Shown here: positions 24,609-36,506 of the stretch, one piece after another
How positions within the stretch are numbered: position 1 is the stretch's first letter
Layout of the letters: each line of letters opens with the position of its first letter
DNA from: Lineus longissimus
Taxonomy: Eukaryota; Nemertea; Pilidiophora; Heteronemertea; Lineidae
DNA: 64,000 bases
NCBI RefSeq assembly: GCF_910592395.1
Contig: NC_088308.1
Location: forward strand, 28,783,501 to 28,847,500
Direction: 5' to 3'
Made by a program: the position numbers and the translations under genes
Notes under the pieces: model-generated
Database searches by the model: none
Told to the model about the DNA's origin: nothing
What the model saw: the letters and a program-made list of their open reading frames with translations, nothing else

Positions 24609-24827
24609 CAACCAAACTAAAACGCCAGAACTTGGTCTGAGGTGTAGCAGGAGAAAAGGCTCATCATAGATTCATGCACTTGATTAGGAACAACGTTTAC
24701 ATAGTGTTGGCTGTCGTCACGTCACGATGCATTGTAACTCTGACGGTTTTACATTACTGTAGCGTGACGTGGCGGCTTCTGGAACGTTGGCCACCCGATG
24801 ACGTCATCAACTGCGTCGTCGGGTCAA

Positions 24828-24944
24828 TAGCGCGGGGAATCTTGACTCGAGACGCGACTGTCGACCAACAATATAGCCTATTGTAGTTGGGTCAATAGCG
24901 CAGAAAATCTTCAGTCAAGACACGACAGTCGGGCGAACAATAAT
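24828..24944. repeat. Diverged tandem duplication (about 67-bp units)
   Basis: Two adjacent segments share gggtcaatagcgc, then aatctt, then cgac.gtcg and aacaata in the same order, with many substitutions between them. Both also contain imperfect CGACTGTCG dyads. Confidence 0.6.
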
Positions 24945-25086
24945 TTTCATTTCTTATACAAACAAACTGGTGAATTCCCAATGCATTTTTTGCTTCATAT
25001 TTCTTCTGCCATTCTTGATGGAGATTTGGGGGATTTGGGAGTCCCCGAAACTCCTTGTCCTTCTGACATGCTTAAGCCAGTGCATT

Positions 25087-25137
25087 GCCACCCCCCCCCC
25101 CCGCCACCCCCCCCCCCCCCCGCCACCCCCCCCCCCT
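25087..25137. repeat. C-rich tract with CGCCA interruptions
   Basis: Runs of 10 to 14 C are separated by GCCA units. The tract is purely homopolymeric apart from these, so its exact length in the assembly may be unreliable. It lies nine bases before a large inverted repeat. Confidence 0.85.
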
Positions 25138-25145
25138 AATACCTG

Positions 25146-25376
25146 ACTTGCCAAACTCAGCTCGACGCCGAACTGCAGCGCCACTCGCGGACAAAGATAA
25201 AACAACTCGACATTTTTTTCACCGGTTTTCTCGCTGCGCATGCGTACCAGCGTCATCTTTTGTTGATTTCCGCTGGTACGCATGCGCAGCGAGAAACCGG
25301 TGAAAAAAATGTCGAGTTGTTCTATCTTTGTCCGCGAGTGGCGCTGCAGTTCGGCGTCGAGCTGAGTTTGGCAAGT
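25146..25376. repeat. Near-perfect 231-bp palindrome (107-bp arms, 18-bp loop)
   Basis: The left arm, 25146-25252, starts acttgccaaactcagctcga and ends gcgcatgcgtaccagcg. The right arm, 25271-25376, is its reverse complement with only a few differences, such as one extra T and AAAC/TTCT near the middle. It also contains the small palindrome CGCATGCG. It has the form of a fold-back miniature element. The 232-codon minus-strand open frame through it is not credible as a gene. Confidence 0.92.
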
Positions 25377-25401
25377 CAAGTATTGAACACTCAATAAGTC
25401 C

Positions 25402-25500
25402 TGTAGCGAAACGACTCCACCCATGTAGCGAAACGACCTACCATGTAGCGAAACGACTGCCACATGTAGCGAAACGACTTGTAGCGATGTAGCGAAACAG
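25402..25500. repeat. Short array of ATGTAGCGAAACGAC units
   Basis: Five copies of GTAGCGAAACGAC (the last one degraded), spaced about 20 bp apart, lie directly after the palindrome. The same GCGAAACGACT word occurs in the MRPS24 promoter region at 13301-13345. Confidence 0.8.
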
Positions 25501-26465
25501 CCTGATACCCCTGAGACGCTACCTGGCTGCGGAGAACATCGACCTTGACCTAGTTTATTGTCATTGTTATAAGTAATTTGCAAATGGCAGATTTTTGCTG
25601 GCGCTAAATTCATCGGTTTTTTGGCGTGCACGTGAAAGGTGACCATATTCATATTCTTAAAATGAGAAGAAACACCTGATCTTCAAGGTTTTCATCAGCA
25701 TTGTTTGGGGCTGATAAGCGGTCTCAGAGTTGTGATTGTGTGCATGCCCGGTTAGGCCTAGGCCTATTTCATAATTTTTTTAATGTCATCATCATTCATT
25801 ATCAATAGCCCAGGCCTAGTCAATCCAGTATACGCTGCATAGGCCTACCACAGCGTACGACCATATAAGAGGCTTACACCAGACCGAGGAAGCCACTGCT
25901 CACCACAACAAACAAGCATTAAACAAAAGAACACATGCTCGCACACCACATCGCACATGTTCTTTATTTGTCCCTCCGCCAGGTGTAAAAGTGTCAACTA
26001 TCATGCACCGAGGCTGCTGAGCTTACATTTACGTCAGCTTAGCTCGTGGCCGTAGTGCGTGGGGTTAATGACTGGAGGTTCAGCCCAACACTGTGGTTGC
26101 ACGTGGCATCACCTGCCATGCTCATGCTGGAGGGACAGACAAACGAAAACAAGCCCAAAAGACGACCATGGGCCTGGCAGCATTTGATTCAGTTAAGTCA
26201 GGCACGACAAATCATTGTTCTGCCCTCCAACATGGCTGACTGTGAAAACACTGTAGTGCACTACAGTGCAGATGAATGCCTCACCTCTGACTTTGCTGTA
26301 TGAAATCATGCCCGCTCGTGCATTGTCGTTGAGCTGTTTCCGGTCACTCATTTTACAATTTGTGTGTTCTGCAGAACCACTTTAATACTTTTCAAAACCT
26401 TTATTCATTGAAGCAGTGGTGATCTTCTGTTGACGTGTCTGTGGATCTTAGTTTGCAGCATTGGA
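25501..26465. other. 5' region of the PHD-finger gene, no coding exon seen
   Basis: Contains no convincing exon. Promoter elements cannot be placed; the first ATG with family support is at 26466. Confidence 0.45.
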
Positions 26466-29400
26466 ATGAGTGACGAACAAAACGTGTGTTCCTTCTGCCA
26501 CAGAGGAAAAGAAGTTGAAGATCACTGTGGCCCTTTAGAGTCTTCGCCAACCTGCTCTGCTCATCGACGGTGTATGGTACGTTTTGTGTTTGCAGTCCCT
26601 TACATAAACTGACAGGAAAACACCTTGCATCCCATTGCATGTCGTCAATCAAGGGCATCATGGATGCAAGCTTGCCTTATCACTGAACAGTAGTGTTGCA
26701 CAGAAAACTGAAGAAATTACCTCCCTGATGCTTAAAATTGCCAGAAACAAAAATACTCTAATGCAGCAATATGTGAAGACCACTGCACTCTTGTGTATTT
26801 TGCTTCAAGATTTGATAAGTATCAATCGATATTGCAGTGATGTTTGTTATTTCAGCAATATTCCTCAGGTCTCTCTCAGTACAAGTTTGAAAGCTTTGGT
26901 GGCTTTGAAATTAATGATGTGGAGAAAGAGATCAAGAGAGGAAGGAAGCTGGTGAGTGTTGAGATTGTTGTCAACAAACTGATGCCATGATCTCATAGTC
27001 ATGTCATTATGATAATGTAAGTTCATACGTGTCGTACTCATACAGGAATCGGAGAGAAGGAATCGTAGGAATGTGAGGTTAGGTTATGCGGGTGGATGTT
27101 GACTGGAAAGAGATGACATTGTTGTAGTCAGTCAGAGCATCTTTATGCAAAGGAAAGCAGCTCTGAACTGAGTTTCTAATCTATGTTTTCCTCTGTTCAT
27201 TTCAGAAATGCTCCATTTGTTTGAGCAAAAGGAATAAGAAGCAGCTGAATTGGCCTGCAAGTACAGTGTATGGTGCCACAGCAGGTTGTTCAATCGCCAC
27301 TTGTAAGAAGTCGTTCCATTACTACTGTGCCAAGATGAGCCCAATTCACAGGACAGAACGCCTTCTCACCAAGATCACAGGTGTCAATGGAGAAACACAA
27401 GATGTGGTGAAATACAGGTACTTGATCTCTTGTTAGCGGATTTTTGGAGTTTTGACTTGTGCAGTAGATAAGTTGATGTCAGAGAATTTAAGCCAAACAC
27501 TACACTGCTTATTCATCAATTTGATATAATTCATGGCAGTAATGGGTCATACCTCCATCCCAGTTCTCAGCCTCGCACTCCTTACATTGTGTCAACCATT
27601 TCTTGTTTGTTTGCAGGACATTCTGTGGCGAGGGTCACTACAAAACATACATGGATGCATCAGATTCTCAAAAAGGTATGTTCTCTCCTCTTCTTTTAAA
27701 CAGGCCGTGATGTTTATCTCGCCTGTCTTCCTCTCAGTATTTGGTCCAGGAATATTGATGTGTCAAAGACTTGTGCTGAGGAAATAAAATTGTGGCAGTA
27801 AAATCAGTTTTATATCTTCCAAGATTTGCATGTAGAAACATTTCTCACCCGGACATGCTCTGCAGGTCCATTAACCACGAGTGAGTCTGGCTGTGATGTC
27901 ACCATGATATTGGCAATGGTTTGTGAAACATCTCTTAGTCATCGTCTCTCCTGCTGTGCTGAGGCCCTTCGATATGAGTAGCTTACAGAATGTTTACAAC
28001 ATTGCAAAGACAACAAACCATTACATAATATAATGACTTGAGTCTAGTCTCTTGGGTCTTGATTTCACTTCAGTCACGGGACTCCCAGGTAAGTGTTTAA
28101 GGGGCATTATTTGGGAGGGAGGTAATATTGATTTTAAAATTGCTTTATGTCTGATGGTTTTCAATACTAACCTCCTGAATGAGGTGGTTAGGCTTCTGGC
28201 TAGTGGAAAAAACTAGAGTGGGCTGAAGATATTGGTGACTGATACTGTGTGTTCCATATTTCTATACCTAGCCAAGGCTCTCTGTAGTTTCTTTTGCTGG
28301 TTGAAATTAATTTGCCCTTACTTTCTTATCAATTAGTTTAAATAGTTTTACACTATTTTTGCTTTGTTAACTCAAATGTTTATGTGGATTCAAGCCATAA
28401 TGAGCTTCATTTGCATGAAACCCATGGAGTATTGTTCCAGTTCTTGTTGCACAGTTTGTGTGTATGTGTTGAATAACCTGGTATTGACTCCTTGCAATGT
28501 GGTCTGGTCTCCTTATTGTACGGTGTTCTCATTGGTGAAAACCACATTGTATGAATGGTGTGAGTCGGCTCCCTGTGATTCTGCTGAGCCATCTTGGAAC
28601 ACACCATTGTCTCAACTCCAATTATGTCGTAGACAAAGCTTCGACTTCTCTCTTGATTCTCTTGCCGTCGAGTTGATGGTTTCTGTGATATCTTCTTTAG
28701 AAGGCAAAATGATCTGAAACAGAAACAACAGAACAAGGTATATCATAAAGTATGGGTTGTTCATATTGCATGGTCAGCACCTGTCACTTAAAGTAGAATC
28801 GTTGGCTTTTTCCTCACAGGTGATGATTTGGCCACCATTGAAGTATATCAAGGAGAACCACTCGAAAACTATCTCAGCGCTGATGAAGAGACAATGATTG
28901 ATGATAACAGTAACAGAGTCGGTATCCAGGGCAATGAGAGTGACCCTGTGGAAGAGGTGCTCGGGCAGGCAGAAGAACAACAGAAATCACCAGGGCCGCT
29001 GAGTCCACTGGAGCCAGTGAGAGAACAGGATGAACCCACGCTGCAGGCAGACAGGCTGAAGAGATTAAGCCCTGATGATCTGCCCAATATTGCACCACCA
29101 AGAAAGCGAGTGAGATCAGCTTATGGGGGTAGAAATGGCACCCCCATCAGGATGACGGCATCATCGCCAACAGTTACCACATTAGGTGGTGATGATGTGG
29201 TAGACGCACCTCAGGTAGTCGTTAAACAAGAACCCACAGAGAATGAGGTGTCATCAACTAGTCAGCGTGATGCTGCTGGTGATGAGCCGAGACTGGCCAG
29301 TTCTAGTTCTGTGGACACAACTGACGGGGAAGGAGAGAGTGCATTAAAAAATAGAGGTGAGTATGTCTTAAACTGCATTTTGATGAGTGAGTGAGGCACA

Positions 29401-31301
29401 CTGAAGTACATGTACGACCTAACTGAGTAACATTATGTTACCATTCTGCTCTACTGCCAGTACAATGTACTCAGCCTAGTTTCTCTAAAATAAACGTCCA
29501 CTTCCTTCTTTCAGTTTGTGCCATATGTTTTTCTGACAAGAACAGTCTATGCCCTGATAGCCTCGCTGCTATAAAGAACAGCATCAACAAGACCATGAGT
29601 GTTGAACAAGGAAACATAATGTTTTGGGCGGACATTACTGAGCAGAGAATGTATTGGAAGAACGACACATATATGCGATACTTCATGTTGGACATCGTCA
29701 AGGCTGTCAGGTTAGTTCATGATAGTAGCATGTCAAGTGTTTCTAGATGTGTTCTTACACAATCATCAATGTAAATGGTGGCCTCCATGGACCAAAGAGG
29801 TTCTTTGTAGGAATGGCCAGTGAAAGGTGAATGGGGCCATAGAGAGCTGTATGCTACCTGAGGAGTGAGGTGCTCTTGGTGGTTTCTTGGTACAGAACAG
29901 TTCCAATCTCCTTACTCTAAAAGCAAGCCTGGTTGATGGCCAAGCACAACAAACATGCTCAACTGTGAGAATTTCAGGTCTTGCTGATGAGTCATACGAA
30001 GTAAAGCTTTACTCTTCTCAACACAGAGAGTTTCTGCTTGTGACAGCAGTTCCGCTTTTGATGGGGTTCCGATCCACCTTTTTCCCATCTGGTTGTGATT
30101 CCTAACACAATCCACAGCCAGAGTGCAGTCAGACCTATCTGTCGCTGAGTAAGGTAACGAACTGCATCGTGACGGTAAATGTGAGAGTGAAGGAGAAAGA
30201 AAAGAGTGGGAATGTTTCAAATCACAACACGTCCTAATTCATTCGTTTTGTTTCAGGGATCGTGACTTAGTGCACCTGCAGGATCTCCTGTTGCAACCAG
30301 ATGACATGCTAGACCAGTACAAAGGTCAACACAGCTTCACGTGTCAGTTCATGGGCGAGATCCTCGAATGCCTGAAGAAGATCCTACAGACCCAGATTGA
30401 CCACTATGCTGAACAAGTCAATGGTGATGAGACACTGGCAAAAACACTGGTGGTTGATCAGCGCAATGCTGGAAAGAGTTTCATCTTCGTGTTACTGTTG
30501 AACGAGATGACTGACGCTGGCGGGATTCTACGCAGGAACTTCTCCAAGCAGTATTTGTTGTATTCGTTGAACAAGAACTGTGAACTGAGACGCTTTGATT
30601 TGCCTGTGTTGCGAAGAGAAACATTGAAAAAGAGAGAGATCTCAACTTTGAGATCATGGCTGAAGGCACAGACCAAAAACAACTATGAGGTGCATCTCTT
30701 CCCCACTGAGGAAATGCTCCTGGTTGTGGATGACTCTGTTGCTTGGCAGTTATCTCAGGACCTCATCATCGGCAGCACAGGACATGCCGATTGTGACATT
30801 GTCTTCTTTCGTGCTATCAATACAGAAATCATCAATCATAAAGCTTACTGCCACCAGGTGATGAGATCGCATTATCAGCAGCTCGGTGGGCCCAAGAAAG
30901 TCTTCTTCGTGTTTGACATTTCGGTGGAGAATTCCTACTCTTGTTGGAAGGACTTGGTGCCAAGCGATGTGAAGACGGAGGTGTTGGTGTGGAGCAGTTT
31001 CGACCCATCGAGGTTCCCTGTCACGTGTGTCGTGGTTTATATGATCAAGGAAGGTGAGCCATGTGTTCAAGTTCTTGTTTATTTATTTTTCAATCACTTG
31101 GTGATGTTTTGTCTGTCAGTCCGCCCCATCTAGCAATATCATCGGGACAGAACTGTCAGTAACTGCTTGGTGAGGTTTGTCTGTATGTGATGATTTAATA
31201 GTGTTTGCTTTCTCTCTGCAGAGCAAGATGACACAGACAGTGAGTCACTACTTGTGCAGCCGAAACGCCTTACCAGAAGGAGTGCTACATTAGCAAGATG
31301 A
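26466..31301 (+). CDS. Extended-PHD-finger protein (PHF11/PHF6/G2E3-type) with unassigned C-terminal region
   Basis: Eight exons: 26466-26576, 26856-26951, 27206-27417, 27617-27675, 28820-29356, 29515-29710, 30257-31053 and 31222-31301 (stop 31299-31301). They sum to 2088 nt, 695 residues, with every phase matching. Residues 1-155 form an extended PHD module: a pre-PHD zinc knuckle (VCSFCHRGK ... CSAHRRCM), then YSSGLSQYKFESFGGFE and EIKRGRKLKCSICLSK, then CSIATCKKSFHYYCAK and FCGEGH. Residues 160-339 are acidic and Ser/Pro-rich with a basic nuclear-signal-like PPRKRVRS (near 254) and a SUMO-consensus VKQE (K295). A second cysteine pair follows (VCAICFSDKNSLCPDS, about 340-355). Residues 360-670 are dense, predicted folded sequence that I do not recognise. 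A basic tail (PKRLTRRSATLAR) ends the protein. Likely nuclear and chromatin-linked; the C-terminal role is unknown. Confidence 0.9.
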
Positions 31302-33520
31302 GGACGAATACACATCTTGCTGTGCTGATCAAATAGCCATTTTTTGAGTCTCTGGAGGTTGCATTCTGAAGATGTGCCTGAGCATCAAAATTGCCTGTTA
31401 GTTGCCCTTTGTGGGCCCCTGCTTGTCTATAAGTGCCCTTTGTGGGCCCCTGCTTGTCTTTTGAGAGGTTGTGACTTACTGTTTAAGAAAAACAGAGCAG
31501 CTGTGTTTTATGGTTTGGTTTGCTTCTGTACTCGCCATTCAGTGCATTTATTAAACCTGTGGTTGTTTGCTTGCTTTGTAGTTACTCCTATCAACTCTCC
31601 CAGCTGTTACTCCACAGGCCTTACTTTTAAAATCATTTTGCCATAACAGATGAAGCATTTTTTACTTCAATGTTGCAGACAGTTAATAATGATTTATGTG
31701 TTTTGTGCTTGATACTCTTCAGTCTGTAAGAAAGTGTGCCCAACACGCAACACTCCATTCTCGGTAGTGGTTTTGTATGTGGCAATCAAGCTTCTTTATG
31801 GACAGTACTGTAGGTGCTTATCATGCTCAATACATTGCATCAGGTATATACATAGGTCACATACGTACATAGGTAAGGTGCTTTATAGGTAATGTATGAT
31901 AAATGAATGCACTTTTCATTTTGGTGTAAGCTGTACAATTGTTTTGTTTCCTAAGGTTCCCTGGTAGTTTTTGAAGGAAATTCGGAGTAGAAAGTATTGA
32001 TGATGTGAATTTTAAAAGGAGGTTGATCTTGATGTCTTTTATTCATTGATTCATTTATGTATTCTACGTTCTACCTGACATTACACAATGTAACATTTAA
32101 AAAGAAGAATGCCTCTCCTGAAGTTTGCAGTTTCATCATAATATTATCATATGCCAGATACAATAGCCAACTGGTTGCTGGTCCTCGCCATTGTGTCTGT
32201 AAAAAGGTTGCTGTTTCAATACATCTGACTGTTCTGAGGCTATTGGCTTCAGGAGAGATGTTCTTTACAAGCTATACACTGCTGTTTTATTGATTTTTAA
32301 AAAAGTTTATGATCAATGTGAATTCATGTATGTTTGTTTTGTGTCAAGGTCATTTTGTGAGGTTTCATTTCACCTTTTCTCTAAATTTGGCAATAAAAGT
32401 TGCACAAGAAATATGTATTTCTTGAGGAAGTTTTTATTGGTTTATCATGTTGCTGGTGATTATTGTTTGGTTTTGTATGTGTAAACATGCCATATCATTT
32501 TAATATTAGGGCTTGTGGTGTTCCCTATGTGTAAACATGCCATAGCATTTTGGAGCTTGCGGTGTTCCTTATGTGGGTATTTTTGGTGTCCAGCTCACTC
32601 TTGCACTTGCTGACAATATAGAATCTGATGTACAATTACATTTGTGGGTAGATGGCTATTTGTATGATACCTAACCGTGTTATGGCTGGTGTGGTCAGCT
32701 GCCCCATTTGAACACTATAACTGTGGGGGCCAGTGCAACATGCCCAGGTGTTGTATTCCACTGCGTATCTGGGACGAAGGATCTTTGGTGGACTAAGATG
32801 GGACATCTTGGCATTGGACACATCTTGGGTGGGCCTTCCTTGTTGATTCCTCTTCCTTCAGTATCTGCCTAGTTGCACCCAAGTCTCTGAGTTGCCTGTC
32901 CAGATCACACTTGTGAGACAAATGTTACCTCTGTTGTTCTGATGTGTCTCGCCGAGTCTCTGTAATCATGTTGCTCTGTCTTGTTATTCTTATGTCTTTC
33001 ACCATTGTAAGTGCGAGGATTTTCTGAAGAGGGAGATGATTATGGATGTGAGAAGCTCAAAAGTGTTCAAGTTCTGTAAATCATCTTGATGAGTACTCCT
33101 GTTGCTATTATAATGAAAGTAGACATTTGTTTTAAAGAATCATGAACTGGTTAAAGAAAAAAAGGTGGTTCACAGTATTTGAACGTCATTTCTTGTGTTT
33201 TTGTCAGTTATTGTCTGTAGAGGCTATGCATTCAGTGCTCTCTTATTTCCAAGTGGTCTTTGGCAAGGTTTTATTGCATTATTTTCAGTGGTTGTCCCCA
33301 GTAAAGTATTGTACTGAAATGTTGAGTCTTTATAAAAGGATACAATATCTCACACCCTTATTTAGTGATATTTCCTTTTTAAACTGAAATAAGTAATTGA
33401 AATTCTGTATGACAAGGAAGTAGATGTGCTTTCTTGTATTGTTCTCATGGATGATGTATTTTGTATGAGTATGTATGAATATAGTCTGTAAAAAGTGAGA
33501 TTAAACTTTTACTGTAATGA
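31302..33520 (+). other. 3' UTR of the PHD-finger gene with small tandem duplications
   Basis: No coding exon. Two 31-bp repeats (tgccctttgtgggcccctgc) begin at 31403 and 31434, and an approximately 53-bp duplication carrying tatgtgtaaacatgccata covers about 32476-32573. Poly(A) candidates are AATAAA at 32392-32397 and ATTAAA at 33500-33505. Confidence 0.55.
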
Positions 33521-34444
33521 AACCATAAGATTGTTCGTGTTTACATCTTGGTCAGCTCTCTATTGATGGAGATGCCATAAGAGTGCTGTGGCATCTTGTC
33601 TGAGACCATAGCTGTGGCTCTGTTGGTTCACTCAAGAAACCCTCCACCTCAAGCTGGTTGGACTCGTCCTTTTCATGAGATGGATGTGACATTGTCTCTA
33701 TGTGCAGAAGTGAACTGCTGTGACCTCCTATAGTCGGTCATTGCGGGAGAGACGAACTACAGCTAGCTAGCTACGACCTAGTTGGTAAGATGTGACATGG
33801 CCCTCGATCAGTGTGTGGAAGAGACCAGCTGATCGAACCCCAAACGATAAAGCGCTTTTCTATCTGAATTTGAATTGGAAAATCCTCACTGTATAATTAA
33901 CGGAATCAAAGCATTATGCATACGATACGGTAAGCCCAGAAGTTTTCAATACATATTCTCCATGCCACATATATATTCTCAATTCCTTGAAATAATAGAT
34001 CCCACCCCTGATACCCATAGAGAGACATATAATGCGATTTGAAAAGCCTGTATTTCATTTCGTGAGTGGCAAACCGAAATTGAGATAATAGAATATTCGT
34101 TCTCCCATACAAGTCATTTATCGCAGCCTGAACTTTTCTCTTCATTGTGTTTGGCGAAAAGATCATGCCCAATTGCACCTATTAGGGAGATGGTCGAAGT
34201 TCCACCCCTGGAACAAAATGACAATGTCAAGATCCCAAGGTTCACCTGATGCACTAGGAAAACCTCTGGCTGAAGGAATGAATGAGAGGTGATCCGTGCA
34301 CTGTCTCCTTTTATAGTTGAGGCCCAGGTTTAACATTACATGTATATTCATGCAGGCCATCCATAAATTCTTGATAATGTTTTATACATTTCTCGAAACA
34401 TAACAATACATTGTATTTTCATCGATATTGAAGGATCTTTCACT
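33521..34444 (-). other. Probable 3' UTR of the potassium-channel gene
   Basis: No gene seen. The stretch lies between the convergent PHD and potassium-channel genes; the part next to 34445 is most likely the channel 3' UTR. Confidence 0.4.
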
Positions 34445-36036
34445 TTAATCAGTCAGAACTATCGGTTCGATGCTATTCCTCTTTTTTTTCTCTCTCAGTT
34501 CCTTGCATCGCTCCTGGATAACGCCAATCACCAGGCGAACATTATCATAGTATACGTTGAAGTTGTTGCTGATGATAGGTATGGACATGGCCGTGATGAT
34601 GAGTCCCATCACCGCACATGATATGGCTACGATATACCCTGGCCAGCCGTGAGGGTACATGTCCCCGTATCCCACTGTCGACATGGTGATCAGCGCCCAC
34701 CATGCTCCGTCCCAGGGTGAATTGAAGCTGCCCTGTACGCCGATCTCTGCCGCGAAGATAAATACCCCGAACAACATCATCCCGATGACCAGGAAAGAGA
34801 TGATGGTGAAGAGTTCTGTCATACTCTTAGTCAACACCATCATCATGACGCGGAGTCCCACGAACGTGTTGGAGAGACGAAGGAGGAGTAGCGGCCGTGT
34901 GAGCTGCAGCAGAGTACAGGCCAGCAAGGCACTCTTCAGGGCAGTGTTTGGATTAACACCAGTCATCATAACTGGTAAGTAAATGAGGACAGACAGCATG
35001 AAGCCCATCATGACCATAATATCGACGATTTTGAGGGACTTAAGGAAGATCATTCTGTAGGGACACACAATTACGCGTGTGACACAATCAATGAGTAGGA
35101 CAAAGTTACTGAGGTAGTCGATTATCATGACGGAGAATGGAATTGCGGAGAACCAATATAGCTGCCATTTGTCCGACTGAATGAGTGAGACGACTTGGTC
35201 CTGTTCTGCCATCTGAGTCGCATTCGCTTTGAGCGGAGCGCGGAGGTTCATGTCCAGAACGAACATGAAGTTGAAGACAGACACCAGAATCCAGAGGGCA
35301 ATGAAGATGGAATAGACCTGGAAAAGATGAACAGATTTATAACCTGACATTTCTCGGCTAGCGTTACTGGTTGAGTTTCATCTTCTCTGATTACAATAGG
35401 AGTACCGTCTAGTCTAGTCTTCAGAGTTTTAAAAGGGTCAACGTTTGAAGATCCAATTAAGAGACGTTGTTTCCTCTGACAAGTTGCCGGACGCTATCCA
35501 TCTCTTCAGCAACAGATCTAGGAGTCTATTACCTCGAAAAAAACAAGCCTCGAAAAGTAGATCTATAAACATACCTTGGCAGCAGTTGAATAGACGGGGA
35601 ACTCCAAAAACAGCCACAATCTCGCAGCCGACTGCTTCCATCCTGTCCTTCTCTCCATCGCCTCGACACTTTTGACAAAATTCCCCATTATCTCCATCTT
35701 TATCGTTTCTGTGATCTCTTTCTCTTCTAAGGCAGAGTTGATTTTCCCGATGCAGCAAGGCGAGATCATGCTCTTCGGTAGATTCCAGAATTCCATTTCA
35801 TTGAGAAATTCAATGCCACAAGCGTCGGATGGGACATGTAACGTGCCCTGTCTGTGCGCCTCCAGCACCGACGTGAACAGATCAGGACTTCGCGGGAAAT
35901 ATAGCGCTCCGAGACTATTATCAAAATCCCGCTTGCAGTCTAAAGCAGATGCAAGTTTCGACGTGGGAATGTTTAGGATGATTTCTCGTGTTGTCACGAA
36001 AACTGTTCCACTGATGTTGATTTTGATAAGGTCCAT
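34445..36036 (-). CDS. Voltage-gated potassium channel (Kv, non-Shaker type) with reduced S4 charge
   Basis: Two coding exons: 35575-36036 and 34445-35317 (stop 34445-34447), 444 residues. Residues 5-98 form a T1 tetramerisation domain with the zinc signature H-x5-C-x20-C-C of Shaw/Shab/Shal channels (H67, C73, C94, C95). S1 starts near 156, S2 near 213, S3 near 250, S4 at 285-310, then the pore WWALITMSTVGYGDMYPHGW with the filter TVGYGD at 368-373, and S6. The S4 reads LLQLTRPLLLLRLSNTFVGL: aligned to Shaker, only R3 (R295) and K5 (R301) keep a positive charge; R1, R2 and R4 positions are T, Q and L. The S2 charge-transfer Phe is Leu228. The S6 PVP hinge reads SIP (399-401). The frame is open upstream of the chosen ATG to 36175, so a 5' exon may exist. 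Confidence 0.92.
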
Positions 36037-36233
36037 GACTGGAGAATGTTCCTGACTTGTTTTCAAATTCTCAGTGGTTTGCGTTATTGCTCTGTCTATC
36101 CTTGCACCAACCTCACTTTCATCACTTTGGTTCTGTCCGTTGCAAACATCACCAAGGGCACATTCGACTGGTATAACTTATTCATTTTGTTGTCAAACAA
36201 TAATTTCCTTTCGTTGTAACTTAAGGATTATGT

Positions 36234-36361
36234 AAGGTAGAAAGGGGTATTTGTAGCCCCGGTTTAATTGTAGTCCCTGCCTATGATATTGATTGATATC
36301 CCCATGCAACAATGCAGGGGCTACAAATAAACCGGGGCTACAAATACACCCATTCTACCTT
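36234..36361. repeat. 128-bp fold-back element, about 49-bp arms
   Basis: The left arm starts aaggtagaaaggggtatttg and continues tagccccggttta; the right arm is its reverse complement with about five changes. The loop is about 30 bp. It lies 200 bp upstream of the channel start codon, on its promoter side, and has the structure of a Tourist-like miniature element. Confidence 0.85.
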
Positions 36362-36444
36362 ATATACTGTATGACAACCAGAAGTATTAGGGTAGCAGGA
36401 AGGGTTGGGCGTTTGTGGTTTCTGAGTCTGAGGGGGTTGGTGTC

Positions 36445-36506
36445 TGTTGACTGTGCTTTAAGAGAGACTAGGCATGGCGCCAGTCTCTCTTAAAGCACAG
36501 TCAACA
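36445..36506. repeat. 62-bp palindrome with perfect 25-bp arms
   Basis: The arm tgttgactgtgctttaagag plus agact is followed by the 12-bp loop aggcatggcgcc and the exact reverse complement. The loop end and right arm recur at 36832-36887. Confidence 0.88.

Noticed and set aside
24954-25652. 232-codon minus-strand open frame
   Set aside because: It runs through the palindrome and the C-rich tract (poly-Gly), which are non-coding structures.
33825-33850. GATCGAACCCC, resembling the reverse of a tRNA B box
   Set aside because: No A box or cloverleaf could be built around it on either strand.
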